64,000 nt of DNA from Yonghaparkia sp. Root332 (GTDB taxonomy: Bacteria; Actinomycetota; Actinomycetes; Actinomycetales; Microbacteriaceae), in assembly GCF_001425665.1 (NCBI RefSeq), contig NZ_LMCX01000001.1:714623-778622 (forward strand), read 5' to 3'. The position numbers and the translations under genes are program-made. Shown here in pieces: positions 34,524 to 44,666 of the stretch (the first letter of the stretch is position 1; each line of letters starts with the position of its first letter). The notes under the pieces are model-generated. The model was not told the DNA's origin, ran no database searches, and saw only the letters and a program-made list of their open reading frames with translations.

Positions 34524-35474
34524 ATGAGCGCCGCCCCCGACAGCCCGCCCGCCTACAGCTACCTGGGCCCCGTCGGCACGTTCACGTGGGAGGCCCTCCG
34601 CCAGGTCCCCGAGGCCGAGGGCGCCGTGTGGCGCAGCGTCGCGAACGTCGGCGAGGCGTTCGACGACGTCATGACGGGGCGCAGCGTCGCGGCCATGATC
34701 GCGATCGAGAACTCCGTCGAGGGCGGGGTGAGCGCCACCCAGGACGCGCTCGCGACCATCCCGGGCCTGCGCATCATCGGCGAGTACCTGGTGCCCGTGA
34801 ACTTCGTGCTGGTCGCCCGGCCGGGCACCCGCATCGAGGATGTCCGGGTCGTGTCCGCGCACCCGGTCGCCTACGCGCAGTGCCGTCGCTTCCTCGAATC
34901 GGCCATCCCCAGTCACGGGCACATCCCGGCCGCCTCGAACGTCGCCGCGGCCGCGGGACTGCTGGAGTCGGCGCTCGCCGAGGCCGCCGTCGCGCCGCCC
35001 GGCATCACCGAGCATCACGATCTGGAGGTGCTCGCCGAGTCGATCGGCGACAACCCTAACGCCGTGACGCGCTTCGTGCTCGTGAGCCGCACGCTCGGCC
35101 TGCCCGAGCGCACCGGGGCCGATAAGACGAGCGTCATCGTCGAGCTGCCCGACAACGCGCCTGGCCGGCTGCTCGAGATGCTCGAGCAGTTCGCCACGCG
35201 CGGCGTGAACATGAGCCTCATCGAGTCGCGGCCGATCGGCGACGCCCTCGGCCGCTACCGCTTCGTCATCGATCTCGACGGGCACGTGCGCGACGAGCGC
35301 GTCGCCGACGCCCTGCTCGGTCTCAAGCGGTTCAGCCCGAACGTGATGTTCCTCGGCTCCTACCCGCGCGCGGACCAGCAGCAGATCGAGGTCGTCTCGC
35401 AGTACGGCGACGACGTCTTCACGGATGCCCGCGGCTGGCTCCGCGGCATCCTCAGCGGCGAGGCCCCGGCCTAG
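34524..35474 (+). CDS. pheA: Prephenate dehydratase
   Basis: Converts prephenate to phenylpyruvate in phenylalanine synthesis. The 316-residue monofunctional form starts with [15 protein letters not shown], has [16 protein letters not shown] and TRFVLVSR (catalytic Thr-Arg-Phe), and ends in an ACT regulatory domain ([25 protein letters not shown]) that binds Phe. Its end overlaps the convergent kinase gene by 4 nt. Confidence 0.95.
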   Translation: MSAAPDSPPAYSYLGPVGTFTWEALRQVPEAEGAVWRSVANVGEAFDDVMTGRSVAAMIAIENSVEGGVSATQDALATIPGLRIIGEYLVPVNFVLVARPGTRIEDVRVVSAHPVAYAQCRRFLESAIPSHGHIPAASNVAAAAGLLESALAEAAVAPPGITEHHDLEVLAESIGDNPNAVTRFVLVSRTLGLPERTGADKTSVIVELPDNAPGRLLEMLEQFATRGVNMSLIESRPIGDALGRYRFVIDLDGHVRDERVADALLGLKRFSPNVMFLGSYPRADQQQIEVVSQYGDDVFTDARGWLRGILSGEAPA

Positions 35475-36607
35475 ACGTCCTCGCCGAGCGTCGCGGGAAC
35501 GCCCGAGTCGGAGCGCTGCGGCTCGCCGACGTCGGCGGCGGCGGCGCGGCCCTGGTGCTCGACCTCGATCTGCTTCGCCTCCGCCTCCGCCTCGGCGTCG
35601 GGCTTGGCCGAGTGCACGTCGGCGTCGCGCGGAACGCGCACGATGAGCGAGGCGGGGTCGACGCTCACGGCGAGCTGGACGATGCTGCCCATCTCCTCGC
35701 CGTCGATCTCGAACTCCTCCGGCCCGCGGAAGCGGAGGTCGCCGCGGCGGCCCTGGAAGTAGCGCAGCGGGCGGACGCTCCTGTCGGCGGCGATGAGCCG
35801 GCGACCGAACCGCGTCTTGCGCAGGACGCCGTTCTCCCAGATGACGGTCGTGCCGATGCGGATCCAGCCGAGGACGTTCTTGGGGCGCATCGCGACGATG
35901 TCGATGAGGCCGTCGTCGATCTTGGCGTCGGGGAGGATCGGCACGTTGCCCGGCAGGATGCCGCAGTTGCCGATGAGGAGGGTGCTCACGGTCGTCGACC
36001 GGCTCGTCGCGCCGTCGAGCGAGTAGGTGACGCGCAGCGCGTTGACGTCCTTGAAGATGCGCGCGACCGCCTCGACGTATGCGAGCCAGCCCACCTTCTT
36101 CTTCAGCTCGGGGTTGGTCGCGGCGATCATCTTGGCGTCGAGGCCGACGCCGACCATGACGACGAACACGTGCGTCGAGGCCTCGCCGTCGCCGTCGACG
36201 ATGTCGGCGACCCCGACGTCGATCGCGCGGTCGGCGCCCGCGAAGGCCGTCTGCACCGAGCCGGTGAGGTCGTTGAGCGTCAGGTCGAGGTTGCGGGCGA
36301 GAAGGTTTCCGGTGCCGGCGGGCAGCAGGGCGACCGGGGTGCCCGTGCCGCGCAGCCCCTCGGCCACGGCGCGGACGGTGCCGTCGCCTCCGGCGGCGAG
36401 CACGACGTCGACGCCCTCGTCGACGGCGGTGCGCGCCTGCCCCGCACCCGGGTCGTCGACGCTGGTCTCGATCCAGAGCGATGCGGCCCAGCCGTGCTCG
36501 GACTCGGCGGCGGCGACCGCCGTGCGCAGGGCATCCTCATCGATCTTGATCGGGTTGTAGACGATGGCCGCGCGGGCGCGCGCGGAATCGGCGCGAGGGG
36601 TGCTCAT
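35471..36607 (-). CDS. Diacylglycerol/lipid kinase family protein
   Basis: Lipid kinase of 378 residues of the DgkB/YegS type: VYNPIK at the start, the ATP motif [28 protein letters not shown], and the C-terminal FEIDGEEMG. In this family it phosphorylates diacylglycerol or a related lipid. The last 50 residues are charged and low complexity ([17 protein letters not shown]). The start is ATG 36607, with TAGCCT 7 nt upstream. Confidence 0.9.
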   Translation of the reverse strand: MSTPRADSARARAAIVYNPIKIDEDALRTAVAAAESEHGWAASLWIETSVDDPGAGQARTAVDEGVDVVLAAGGDGTVRAVAEGLRGTGTPVALLPAGTGNLLARNLDLTLNDLTGSVQTAFAGADRAIDVGVADIVDGDGEASTHVFVVMVGVGLDAKMIAATNPELKKKVGWLAYVEAVARIFKDVNALRVTYSLDGATSRSTTVSTLLIGNCGILPGNVPILPDAKIDDGLIDIVAMRPKNVLGWIRIGTTVIWENGVLRKTRFGRRLIAADRSVRPLRYFQGRRGDLRFRGPEEFEIDGEEMGSIVQLAVSVDPASLIVRVPRDADVHSAKPDAEAEAEAKQIEVEHQGRAAAADVGEPQRSDSGVPATLGEDV

Positions 36608-36614
36608 GGTCGTC

Positions 36615-36620
36615 AGGCTA
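36615..36620 (-). promoter_or_regulatory. -10 element, leaderless type
   Basis: Minus-strand TAGCCT ends 7 nt before the lipid kinase ATG at 36607. Confidence 0.5.
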
Positions 36621-36667
36621 GAGCATCGGGGCCCGGTGGGCGCAGGGGTCGCGCGCCGAGCGCGTGC

Positions 36668-36673
36668 CAGACT
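36668..36673 (+). promoter_or_regulatory. -10 element of serS, leaderless type
   Basis: CAGACT ends 6 nt before the GTG at 36680. An overlapping GGGGAG could act as ribosome site instead. Confidence 0.35.
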
Positions 36674-36679
36674 AGGGGA

Positions 36680-37945
36680 GTGATCGACCCCCAGCTGCTG
36701 CGTGAGAACCCCGACGTCGTCTCGGCCTCCCAGCGGGCGAGGCGATCGTCGGTCGAGCTCGTCGACGAGGCCGTCGCCGCCGACCGCGCCCGGCGTGAGG
36801 CGATCACCGCCTTCGAGGCGCTGCGGGCCGAGCAGAACGCGCACGGCAAGCGCGTCGCGCAGGCGCCCAAGGAGGAGAAGGCCGCGCTCGTCGCCGCCGC
36901 TCAGGAGCTCTCGGCGCGCGTCAAGGCCGCCCAGCTCGCCGCCACCGAGGCCGACGAGGCGTTCACGCGCATCGCCGGATCCATCCCGAACGTCGTGCTG
37001 CCCGGCGTGCCCGAGGGCGGGGAGGACGACTTCGTCACCCTCCGCGAGGTCGGGCAGAAACCCGTCTTCGACTTCGAGCCGCGCGACCACCTCGCCCTCG
37101 GCGAGCTGCTCGACGCGATCGACGTGCCGCGCGGCGTCAAGGTCTCCGGCTCGCGCTTCTACTTCCTCAAGGGCGTCGGCGCGCGCCTCGAGCTCGCGCT
37201 CATGAACCTCGCCCTCGACCGGGCGCTCGAGGCCGGCTTCACGCCCCTCATCACCCCGACGCTCGTGAAGCCCGAGATCATGAGCGGCACCGGGTTCCTC
37301 GGCGCGCACGCCGACGAGATCTACCACCTGCCCGCCGACGACCTCTACCTCACGGGAACGAGCGAGGTCGCGCTCGCCGGCTACCACGCGGGCGAGATCA
37401 TCGACGTGTCGGCCGGGCCGCTGCGCTACGCCGGCTGGTCGACCTGCTACCGCCGCGAGGCCGGCAGCTACGGGCGCGACACCCGCGGCATCATCCGCGT
37501 GCACCAGTTCCAGAAGCTCGAGATGTTCACCTACATCGACCCCGCGCAGGCGGAGGCCGAGCACGAGCGCCTTCTGGCGCTCCAGGAGGGGATGCTCCAG
37601 GCGCTGGGCCTCGCCTACCGCGTCATCGACACGGCGGCCGGCGATCTCGGCACGAGCGCCGCGCGCAAGTTCGACGTCGAGGCGTGGGTGCCGACGCAGG
37701 GCGCGTACCGCGAGCTCACGAGCACGAGCAACTGCACGACCTTTCAGGCCCGACGCCTCGATACCCGCTTCCGTCAGGAGGACGGGAGGACCGCCCCCGT
37801 CGCGACGCTCAACGGCACGCTCGCCACGACGCGCTGGATCGTCGCCATCCTGGAGGCCCACCAGCGCGCCGACGGGTCGGTCGCCGTGCCCGGGGCGCTG
37901 CAGCCCTACCTCGGCGGCCTCGCCGTTCTGGAGCCGACCGCGTGA
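36680..37945 (+). CDS. serS: Seryl-tRNA synthetase
   Basis: Charges tRNA-Ser. Class II synthetase of 421 residues: N-terminal coiled-coil arm (about 25-100) and then the catalytic core with [17 protein letters not shown], motif 2 in [26 protein letters not shown], and motif 3 near the C-terminus ([15 protein letters not shown]). The GTG start matches the family N-terminus ([11 protein letters not shown]). It overlaps the phosphatase gene by 4 nt and lies 0.9 kb upstream of a tRNA-Ser gene. Confidence 0.96.
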   Translation: MIDPQLLRENPDVVSASQRARRSSVELVDEAVAADRARREAITAFEALRAEQNAHGKRVAQAPKEEKAALVAAAQELSARVKAAQLAATEADEAFTRIAGSIPNVVLPGVPEGGEDDFVTLREVGQKPVFDFEPRDHLALGELLDAIDVPRGVKVSGSRFYFLKGVGARLELALMNLALDRALEAGFTPLITPTLVKPEIMSGTGFLGAHADEIYHLPADDLYLTGTSEVALAGYHAGEIIDVSAGPLRYAGWSTCYRREAGSYGRDTRGIIRVHQFQKLEMFTYIDPAQAEAEHERLLALQEGMLQALGLAYRVIDTAAGDLGTSAARKFDVEAWVPTQGAYRELTSTSNCTTFQARRLDTRFRQEDGRTAPVATLNGTLATTRWIVAILEAHQRADGSVAVPGALQPYLGGLAVLEPTA

Positions 37946-38832
37946 GCGCGGCGACGAGCGACCCCGCGGCGAGCATCCCCGCCGGTGACCGCTGGCTCGT
38001 CGCGCTCGACATCGACGGCACCGTCCTGCACGAGGACGGCACGCTGTCGGAGGCGGTCCGGCGCGAGGTGCACCGCGTGCGCGACGCCGGCCACGAGGTC
38101 ATGCTCGCTACGGGCCGCTCGGTCGCGATGACCCTGCCCGTGCTCGAGCGCCTCGACATCGCGCCCGACTACGTCGTGTGCTCCAACGGAGCGATCACGC
38201 TCCGGCGGGACCCGGAGGCCCCCACGGGGTACCGGCGCCACCGCGTCGAGACGTTCGATGCGACGGACGTCCTCACGCGCATCCGCCCGCATCTGAGTCA
38301 GGCGAACTACGCCGTCGAGGACGAGACGGGCGTCTACCGCTACACGGGCTGGTTCCCGGACGGCGCGCTCGGTGCGATCAGCCATGAGGTGCCGTTCGAG
38401 GAGCTCTGCGCCGAGCCCGCGACGCGCGTCGTCGTGATCTCGCCCGGCCACGCGATGTCGGAGTTCCTCGCCGCCGTCGAGCTCATGGGCCTGCATCAGG
38501 TCAGCTACAACGTCGGCTGGACGGCCTGGCTCGACATCGCGCCCGACGGCGTCAACAAGTCCACGGCCCTCGAGCGCGTGCGGGATGCCCTCGGCATTCC
38601 CGGGGAGCGAGTCATGACCGTGGGCGACGGCCGCAATGACATCGAGATGCTCGCGTGGGCCGCGGGTCTCGGCGGCCGCGGCGTCGCCATGGGTCAGGCC
38701 CCGCCCGAGGTCGTCGAGGCGGCCTCCGAGGTCACCGAGCGCGACACCGCCGACGGGCTCGCTCGCGCCCTCGCGAGCCTGCGCTCCGCGGGTGCCCCTC
38801 GTTCGGGAGCAGACCGACCAGGCGATTCTTAG
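37942..38832 (+). CDS. Cof-type HAD-superfamily phosphatase
   Basis: Sugar-phosphate or nucleotide phosphatase of 296 residues. HAD motif I is [13 protein letters not shown], the motif II Thr/Ser is in LATGRS, and motif IV is [16 protein letters not shown]-like, with a Cof-type (IIB) cap between. GTG overlaps the serS stop (GTGA), so it is translated from the serS message. The substrate is unknown. Confidence 0.88.
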   Translation: MSAATSDPAASIPAGDRWLVALDIDGTVLHEDGTLSEAVRREVHRVRDAGHEVMLATGRSVAMTLPVLERLDIAPDYVVCSNGAITLRRDPEAPTGYRRHRVETFDATDVLTRIRPHLSQANYAVEDETGVYRYTGWFPDGALGAISHEVPFEELCAEPATRVVVISPGHAMSEFLAAVELMGLHQVSYNVGWTAWLDIAPDGVNKSTALERVRDALGIPGERVMTVGDGRNDIEMLAWAAGLGGRGVAMGQAPPEVVEAASEVTERDTADGLARALASLRSAGAPRSGADRPGDS

Positions 38833-38867
38833 CCGGTCTCGGGCTAGAATCGCACTTTGGTGTCCAA

Positions 38868-38952
38868 GGAGGGCTGTCCGAGCGGCCGATGGAGCTGGTC
38901 TTGAAAACCAGTGGGCAGAGATGTCTCGTGGGTTCGAATCCCACGCCCTCCG
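38868..38952 (+). tRNA. tRNA-Ser (anticodon TGA)
   Basis: The acceptor stem GGAGGGC pairs with GCCCTCC, followed by discriminator G. The anticodon loop CTTGAAA reads TGA, flanked by a five-pair stem. There is a long variable arm, as expected for tRNA-Ser, and the T loop is GTTCGAATC. The CCA end is not encoded. Confidence 0.95.
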
Positions 38953-38989
38953 CCGCGACGGCGTCAGCGCCGTGCCAGGGGGAGTGCGA

Positions 38990-40276
38990 ATGACGGAGCG
39001 AGTGCGGGATCGGTCGATCCGCTCGTTGCCGACGGCGCACGTCCGTCACGGGCGCCTGCGCCGGTCGTCCGCGTGGCGGACCGCGCTCGCCGTCATCTCC
39101 TCCGCGCTCGCGATCGTGCTCGTCAGCGGCGTCTCCGTCGCCGCCATCACGCTCACCCAGCTCGACGCCAACATCGACGAGGTGGTCCTGACGGGCGCGA
39201 ACGGCGAGGAGCGCGTGATCCCCACGGTCGGTGAGTGGGAGGGCGGATTCAACGTCCTCATCGTCGGCGTCGACAACGCCGAGGGCCAGCGCGACGAGGC
39301 CGAGCGCGACGGCGCCACGCTCAACGACGTCAACATCCTCGTCCACGTCGCGGAGGACCAGCAGTCCGCCGTCGCGGTGTCGATCCCGCGCGACCTCGTC
39401 GTGCCGATCCCCGAGTGCCCGCTGCCCGACGGGCGCACCTCCTACGCGATGAGCGCGCAGCCGTTCAACGCGGCGTACGGCGTCGGCGGCCTCAACTGCG
39501 TCGTGCTCGCGGCGGAAGCGCTGACGGGCCTCGAGATCCCCTACGCCGGCACGATCTCCTTCGACGGCGTCGCGATGATGTCGACCGCCGTCGGCGGCGT
39601 CGACGTGTGCATCGACGCGCCCATCGACGACCCGTACACCGGTCTCGACCTCCCGACCGCGGGAACCCACACGGTCGAGGGCTACACGGCGCTCGCGTTC
39701 CTCCGCACGCGGCACGGCGTCGGTGACGGCTCCGACCTCAGCCGCATCTCCAGCCAGCAGGTCTACATGTCCTCGCTCATGCGCACGCTGCAGAGCGGCG
39801 GCACGCTCACCGACCCGAGCAAGCTCTACGGCCTCGCCCAGGTCGCGACGAAGGCGATGTCGCTGTCGTCGAGCCTCGCGAGCCTCGACACGATGGTCTC
39901 GATGGCCCTCGTGCTCAAGGACATCCCGACCGAGCGCATCACCTTCGTGCAGTACCCGGCGACGACCGGCCTCGACGGGGTGTACGCCAACAAGGCGGCG
40001 CCCGTGGAGTACCTCGCCGAGCAGCTGTTCGAGAAGATCCGCGCCGACGAGCCGTTCCTGCTCGCGGAGGACGCCACCGGAAACGGCGCCGCGCTCGACC
40101 CCAACGCGCCCGCCGCGCCCGAGCCCGCACCGAGCGAGACCGCGACCGCCGAGCCCGCGCCGAGCGCCTCCCCGACCGTCCCGCCGCTGCCCGGCGAGGA
40201 GCCCGCCGAGGCCGAGGTGCTCGAGGGCGTGCTCGGCCAGACCGCCGCGCAGCAGACCTGCTCGGTCGCGAACTGA
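38990..40276 (+). CDS. LytR-CpsA-Psr (LCP) family glycopolymer ligase, copy 1
   Basis: Membrane-anchored enzyme that attaches teichoic acid-like or other glycopolymers to peptidoglycan. The 428-residue protein has one N-terminal membrane helix (about 28-52) and then the LCP domain (FNVLIVGVDN, LNDVNILVHV, VSIPRDLVVPIP with the key Arg, and FLRTRHGVGDGSDLSRISSQQ). An Ala/Pro/Glu-rich tail ends with a Cys-containing motif (GQTAAQQTCSVAN). GGGGGAG precedes the ATG at 38990. A close paralogue follows after 14 nt. Confidence 0.92.
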   Translation: MTERVRDRSIRSLPTAHVRHGRLRRSSAWRTALAVISSALAIVLVSGVSVAAITLTQLDANIDEVVLTGANGEERVIPTVGEWEGGFNVLIVGVDNAEGQRDEAERDGATLNDVNILVHVAEDQQSAVAVSIPRDLVVPIPECPLPDGRTSYAMSAQPFNAAYGVGGLNCVVLAAEALTGLEIPYAGTISFDGVAMMSTAVGGVDVCIDAPIDDPYTGLDLPTAGTHTVEGYTALAFLRTRHGVGDGSDLSRISSQQVYMSSLMRTLQSGGTLTDPSKLYGLAQVATKAMSLSSSLASLDTMVSMALVLKDIPTERITFVQYPATTGLDGVYANKAAPVEYLAEQLFEKIRADEPFLLAEDATGNGAALDPNAPAAPEPAPSETATAEPAPSASPTVPPLPGEEPAEAEVLEGVLGQTAAQQTCSVAN

Positions 40277-40290
40277 GGCGGGTCGCGACG

Positions 40291-41568
40291 ATGACCGAGT
40301 CGAGACGTCGCGACCGCTCCGGCCTCCGGGCCGAGGCGGCCGAGGTCCGCCACGGCCGCCTGAAGCGCTCATCGGGGTGGCGCACGGCCCTGTCGGCGGT
40401 GGCGGGGGTGCTCGCCGTCGTGCTCGTGAGCGGAGCATCCGTCGCCGCGATCGCGGCCTACCAGCTGGACAGCGGGATCGAATCGGTCGACCTCGGCGGC
40501 GAGGTGCCGACGGTGGGCGAGTGGGAGGGCGGCTTCAACGTCCTCATCGTCGGCGTCGACAACGCCGCGGGTCAGGCCGACGCCGCCGAGCGCGAGACGA
40601 CCCTCAACGACGTCAACATGCTCGTGCACGTCGCGGAGGATCAGCAGTCGGCCGTCGCCGTGTCGATCCCGCGCGACCTCATGGTGCCCATCCCCGCGTG
40701 CGAGGCGGAGGACGGCACGACCAGCGGCCCCCTCGAGCTCGCGCAGATCAACTCCGCCTACGGGCTCGGCGGGCTCCCGTGCGTCGTCGACACCGTCGAG
40801 CAGCTGACGGGGCTCGAGGTCCCGTACGCCGGCACGATCTCCTTCGACGGGGTGGCGCGGATGTCCTCCGCCGTCGGCGGCGTCGACGTCTGCATCGACG
40901 CCCCCATCTCCGACCCGTACACCGGTCTCGACCTGCCCACGGCCGGCACCCACACCGTCGAGGGATACCAGGCCCTCGCGTTCCTCCGCACGCGCTACGG
41001 AGTCGGCGACGGCGGCGACCTCAGCCGCATCTCCAGCCAGCAGGTCTACCTGTCGTCGATGATCCGCAAGGTGCAGAGCGACGGCGTCCTCACCGACCTC
41101 GGTGCGCTCTACGGCCTCGCGAAGGTCACGACCGAGTCGATGCAGCTCTCGACGAGCCTGCGGCCGCTCGACACAATGGTCGCGATGGCGCGCGTGCTCG
41201 CCGACATGCCGACGGAGAACATCGTCTTCGTGCAGTACCCCGGCGAGATCGTGCTCTCGGGCGAGCTCGAGGGCCGCGTGCTGCCGCTCGAGGACGAGGC
41301 GGCCGAGCTCATGCGCCTCATCGAGAGCGACGAGCGCTTCATCCCCGATGAGCCGCAGAGCGGGACGGTCGCCGACCCGAACGCGCCCGCTCCCGCCCCG
41401 AGCCCCTCGGGCGAGGCGACGGCCGAGCCGGCCCCGTCGGAGTCCGCATCGGCCGACCCGTCGGCGGCACCGTCAGGCTCGCCGAGCGCGGCGCCGACGC
41501 CCGAGGTGCTCGAGAACGTGCCGGGTCAGACGGCGGCCGATCGGCGCTGCTCGGCCGCGAACGACTGA
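40291..41568 (+). CDS. LytR-CpsA-Psr (LCP) family glycopolymer ligase, copy 2
   Basis: A tandem paralogue of 425 residues with the same layout: membrane helix, LCP domain (FNVLIVGVDN, SIPRDLMVPIP, FLRTRYGVGDGGDLSRISSQQ) and a Pro/Ser/Ala-rich tail ending in GQTAADRRCSAAND. The two copies are nearly identical over long stretches of the catalytic domain but differ in the tail. Copy 2 lacks the ANGEERVI insertion near the membrane. A tRNA-Ser gene follows. Confidence 0.92.
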   Translation: MTESRRRDRSGLRAEAAEVRHGRLKRSSGWRTALSAVAGVLAVVLVSGASVAAIAAYQLDSGIESVDLGGEVPTVGEWEGGFNVLIVGVDNAAGQADAAERETTLNDVNMLVHVAEDQQSAVAVSIPRDLMVPIPACEAEDGTTSGPLELAQINSAYGLGGLPCVVDTVEQLTGLEVPYAGTISFDGVARMSSAVGGVDVCIDAPISDPYTGLDLPTAGTHTVEGYQALAFLRTRYGVGDGGDLSRISSQQVYLSSMIRKVQSDGVLTDLGALYGLAKVTTESMQLSTSLRPLDTMVAMARVLADMPTENIVFVQYPGEIVLSGELEGRVLPLEDEAAELMRLIESDERFIPDEPQSGTVADPNAPAPAPSPSGEATAEPAPSESASADPSAAPSGSPSAAPTPEVLENVPGQTAADRRCSAAND

Positions 41569-41616
41569 GGACGAGCATCCGCCCCGCACGGGCTATAGTG
41601 GTGGAGGCTCACGCCA

Positions 41617-41706
41617 GGAGACGTCGCATAGTCCGGCCGAGTGCACCACCCTGCTAAGGTGGAGTCCCCGTTTAGGGGACCGAGGGTTCAAATCCCTCCG
41701 TCTCCG
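41617..41706 (+). tRNA. tRNA-Ser (anticodon GCT)
   Basis: GGAGACG pairs with CGTCTCC, discriminator G. The anticodon loop is CTGCTAA (GCT). The long variable arm is GTCCCCGTTTAGGGGAC and the T loop is GTTCAAATC. CCA is not encoded. Confidence 0.95.
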
Positions 41707-41720
41707 CGCCGTATCATCTT

Positions 41721-41747
41721 GTCTCGCCGCCGCTTCTGCGGCGAGAC
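41721..41747 (+). terminator. Terminator-like hairpin after tRNA-Ser
   Basis: A 10-bp perfect stem GTCTCGCCGC / GCGGCGAGAC with a 7-nt loop, 15 nt after the tRNA. No U-tract, as often in GC-rich genomes. Confidence 0.6.
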
Positions 41748-41812
41748 GCCTCATGACGGGGTCGGGCAGTCTTCCGTCCGCGTCTACTGCGCCGCCGGCC
41801 CGCTCCGCCCGG

Positions 41813-43486
41813 TTAGGCGGGGTGGGGGATTCGGACCGTCACGGTCGTGCCGCGGCCCGGCTCGCTCTCGAGGGCCACGTCGCCGCCGTGCGCGTCGACG
41901 ATCGTCTTGACGATCGCGAGCCCCAGCCCGATGCCCCGAATGGCGGATGCCCGCGCCTCGGCCGCGCGGAAGAACTGCTCGAACAGCCGCTCCTGATCCT
42001 CCGGGGCGATGCCGAGACCGGTGTCGCTCACGACGAGGTGCAGGTGCTCGGCGTCCTCCGCGACGGAGACGTGAACGCTGCCGCCCTCCGGCGTGTAGCG
42101 GACGGCGTTCGTGAGGAGGTTCTCGACCACCTGCGCCATGCGGAGGGCGTCGATGCTCCCCGTCGCCTCGCCCGAGACCTCGATCGAGATGCTCTTCTGC
42201 TCGGCCTCGCTGCGAAGAGCGAGAGCGGCCTCGTGCGCGATGGCCGCGAGGTTGCTCGGCTGCCGGTCGATGACGATCGGTGCGGTGCGGGACGCTGCGG
42301 CGGCGAGGAGGTCGCGCACGAGCATGTGCTGGCGCCGCACCGTGCGATCGATGACCTGCAGCCACGAGCGGACGTCGTCGCCGAACTCGTGCTCGCGCTC
42401 GATCAGGAGCTCGACGAAGCCCGAGAGGGTCGTGAGCGGGGTGCGCAGCTCGTGCGACACCGTGCCGATGAAGGCGTCCTTCGCCTCGAGGGCATGCATG
42501 AAGTCGGTGACGTCGCTGACGACGAGCACGTTGGCCAGCTGCTCGCCGGTGTCGGCGTGCACGGGGCCCGCGGACACCGACAGGGCGTGCTGCTGCTGCC
42601 CGGGGAGCCCCACCCAGATGAGTCGGTCGGTGACGGTCTCGCCGCGCGCAGCGTGCTGGAACGCCGACTCTGACTCCTCGATCCGCGTGACGCGGTCCAC
42701 CATGAGGGCGCGGACGTCCTGGATCGACTCCCACGGGTCGGCGCCATCGGCCGTCAGCTCCGGGCTCTCGCGCAGGCGGCGGTTCATGAGCACGCGTCCG
42801 CCATCCGGGGTCATCACGACGACCCCCACCGGGATGGTGTCGAGCACCGCGTCGAGCAGGTTCCGCGCCCGCTCGGCATCGGCGGCGGCCTCCGCGCGAC
42901 GCCTCTGCTCGGCGGCGAGATCGACTTGGCGGTCGGCGAGGATCGACGACATGGCGTACGAGGCGCCCGCGGCGAACATCATCACGATGGGGAACATCGC
43001 CACGAGCATCACGGCGCGATCGGAAAGCTCCTCATCGAGTGATCCGCGGGCGAGGAGGACGAGGTCGGGGACGATCACGACCACGACTGCCGGCCCGAGG
43101 GCGGCGAGCGCGGCCTTCGACTTGACGAGCCCGACCCAGACCGCGGGGAGCGCCAGCATCATCACCATCGGGTTCGCCACGCCGCCCGTGCCCTCCAGCC
43201 GCACGAAGAGGAACCCGGCGAAGTCGAGGAGCGGCATGGCGAGCATCCACGGCCGGTAGTAGGAGGCGCGGAACGCGGGCAGGAAGGGGAGTGCGGTGGC
43301 GGCGGCGATGAGGCTCGCGCCGATCGCGTAGAGCGGCTGCAGCACGATCTGGGGCTCCAGGGCGAGCACCATGATCGAGGCGAGCGCGAACAGCAGCGCG
43401 AACGTGCCCTGCAGCAGCCGTGCCGTGTAGCGCGGGCTGACGAGCGGCCGGTCGTCGAGCGTGGGGCCATCGGTGGTCGCGGTCAC
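41813..43486 (-). CDS. Membrane sensor histidine kinase with PAS domain, orphan
   Basis: A 557-residue kinase. Several membrane segments lie in about residues 20-190, followed by a short coiled coil, a PAS domain (LLDAVLDTIPVGVVVMTPDG) and a HisKA region with the phospho-acceptor His in GTVSHELRTPLTTL. The ATPase domain has the N box (VVENLLTNAVRYTPEGG) and G boxes (DTGLGI, GIGLGLAIV). The GTG at 43486 has AAGGAG 6 nt upstream. No response-regulator gene is adjacent, so its partner and signal are unknown. Confidence 0.9.
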   Translation of the reverse strand: MTATTDGPTLDDRPLVSPRYTARLLQGTFALLFALASIMVLALEPQIVLQPLYAIGASLIAAATALPFLPAFRASYYRPWMLAMPLLDFAGFLFVRLEGTGGVANPMVMMLALPAVWVGLVKSKAALAALGPAVVVVIVPDLVLLARGSLDEELSDRAVMLVAMFPIVMMFAAGASYAMSSILADRQVDLAAEQRRRAEAAADAERARNLLDAVLDTIPVGVVVMTPDGGRVLMNRRLRESPELTADGADPWESIQDVRALMVDRVTRIEESESAFQHAARGETVTDRLIWVGLPGQQQHALSVSAGPVHADTGEQLANVLVVSDVTDFMHALEAKDAFIGTVSHELRTPLTTLSGFVELLIEREHEFGDDVRSWLQVIDRTVRRQHMLVRDLLAAAASRTAPIVIDRQPSNLAAIAHEAALALRSEAEQKSISIEVSGEATGSIDALRMAQVVENLLTNAVRYTPEGGSVHVSVAEDAEHLHLVVSDTGLGIAPEDQERLFEQFFRAAEARASAIRGIGLGLAIVKTIVDAHGGDVALESEPGRGTTVTVRIPHPA

Positions 43487-43621
43487 CCGTTCTCCTTCGT
43501 CGGTGCGTCGCCCAGCGTAGGGGTCGGGCGGGTTCGAGGAGTGCTCGACGCTCGGGCGGACCCCACGATTCGCGACCCTTCCGCGTCGCTGATATGCTCG
43601 CTCAGTCGCGAAAGTGACAGT

Positions 43622-43694
43622 GCGCCCGTAGCTCAATGGATAGAGCATCTGACTACGGATCAGAAGGTTAGGGGTTCGAGTCCCTTCGGGCGCG
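43622..43694 (+). tRNA. tRNA-Arg (anticodon ACG)
   Basis: GCGCCCG pairs with CGGGCGC, discriminator G. The anticodon loop is CTACGGA (ACG, first base read as inosine). The T loop is GTTCGAGTC. 73 nt, CCA not encoded. Confidence 0.95.
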
Positions 43695-43718
43695 CAGATC
43701 GGCTGACATCAGCACGAG

Positions 43719-43745
43719 AGCCCTCGCTTCGGCGGGGGCTTTTCT
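43719..43745 (+). terminator. Intrinsic terminator after tRNA-Arg
   Basis: AGCCCTCGC and GCGGGGGCT form a 9-bp stem (one G-T pair) closed by a TTCG loop, followed by TTTCT. Confidence 0.8.
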
Positions 43746-43862
43746 CGTTCCTGCCCCCGGCGCAGATACAAGGAACCCCTAGCATTTCCTCTGCCGCCCG
43801 AGTATCGTGGCGGTCGCCCACAAGGCGCCGCGCTCGCGAGAGCGCAGAACGAGGGAGTTCCC

Positions 43863-44657
43863 ATGAGGATCATCGTCCTGATCAAGCACGTGCCCGACAC
43901 CTGGGAGGAGCGCGTGCTCGACCCCGTCACCGGGCGGCTCGACCGCTCCGCGAGCGAACGGGTCGTGGACGAGATCACCGAGCGGGCCCTCGAGGCGGCC
44001 CTCGCGCTCAAGGACCGCGACAAGTCGATCGAGGTCGTCGCGCTGACGATGGGTCCGAGCGAATCGACGGGCGCGATCAAGAAGGCGCTGTCCATGGGCG
44101 CCGATTCGGGCATCCACCTCGTCGACGACGCGCTGGCCGGGGCCGACGCGATGACGACCGCCGCGACCCTCGCCGCCGCCCTGCGCGATGCGGGCGCCGA
44201 CCTCATCATCGCCGGCAACGAGTCGACCGACGGCCGCGGAGGCGTGATCCCCGCGATGCTCGCCGAGCACCTGGGCCTCCCCGCTCTCACCTTCGTCAGC
44301 GAGCTCAGCATCGACGGCGGCCGCGTGCGCGGCGAGCGCGCCACCGAGACCGCGACGAGCGTCGTGAGCGCACCGCTTCCGGCGATCGTGTCGATCACCG
44401 AGGGGATGCCCGAGCCGAGGTTCCCGTCGTTCAAGGGCATCATGGGCGCCAAGAAGAAGCCCGTCGCCTCCCACCCGCTCGCCGACCTCGAGCCCGCGCT
44501 CGCCGGGTCGCGCTCGAGCGCCTCCTCCGTCGTGCTGACCTGCGAGCAGCGCCCCGGCCGCACCGGAGCCGACCCCATCGTCGACGAGGGGGACGCGGGC
44601 ACGAAGCTCGCGGGCTGGTTGATCGAACGCCGTCTCGCTGAGCAGCGACTCGTCTAG
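43863..44657 (+). CDS. etfB: Electron transfer flavoprotein beta subunit
   Basis: AMP-binding subunit of ETF, which takes electrons from acyl-CoA dehydrogenases. 264 residues: IVLIKHVPDTWE, then the AMP-binding region and VVALTMGPSES, GNESTDGRGGVIPAML, and the recognition-loop region FPSFKGIMGAKKKP. First gene of a seven-gene run with GGGAG ahead of the ATG; etfA follows after 9 nt. Confidence 0.95.
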   Translation: MRIIVLIKHVPDTWEERVLDPVTGRLDRSASERVVDEITERALEAALALKDRDKSIEVVALTMGPSESTGAIKKALSMGADSGIHLVDDALAGADAMTTAATLAAALRDAGADLIIAGNESTDGRGGVIPAMLAEHLGLPALTFVSELSIDGGRVRGERATETATSVVSAPLPAIVSITEGMPEPRFPSFKGIMGAKKKPVASHPLADLEPALAGSRSSASSVVLTCEQRPGRTGADPIVDEGDAGTKLAGWLIERRLAEQRLV

Positions 44658-44666
44658 GAGGCCGCC

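Noticed and set aside
38868-43694. tRNA genes as attachment sites of an integrated element
   Set aside because: No integrase, no duplicated tRNA 3' end and no foreign gene block next to any of the three tRNAs.
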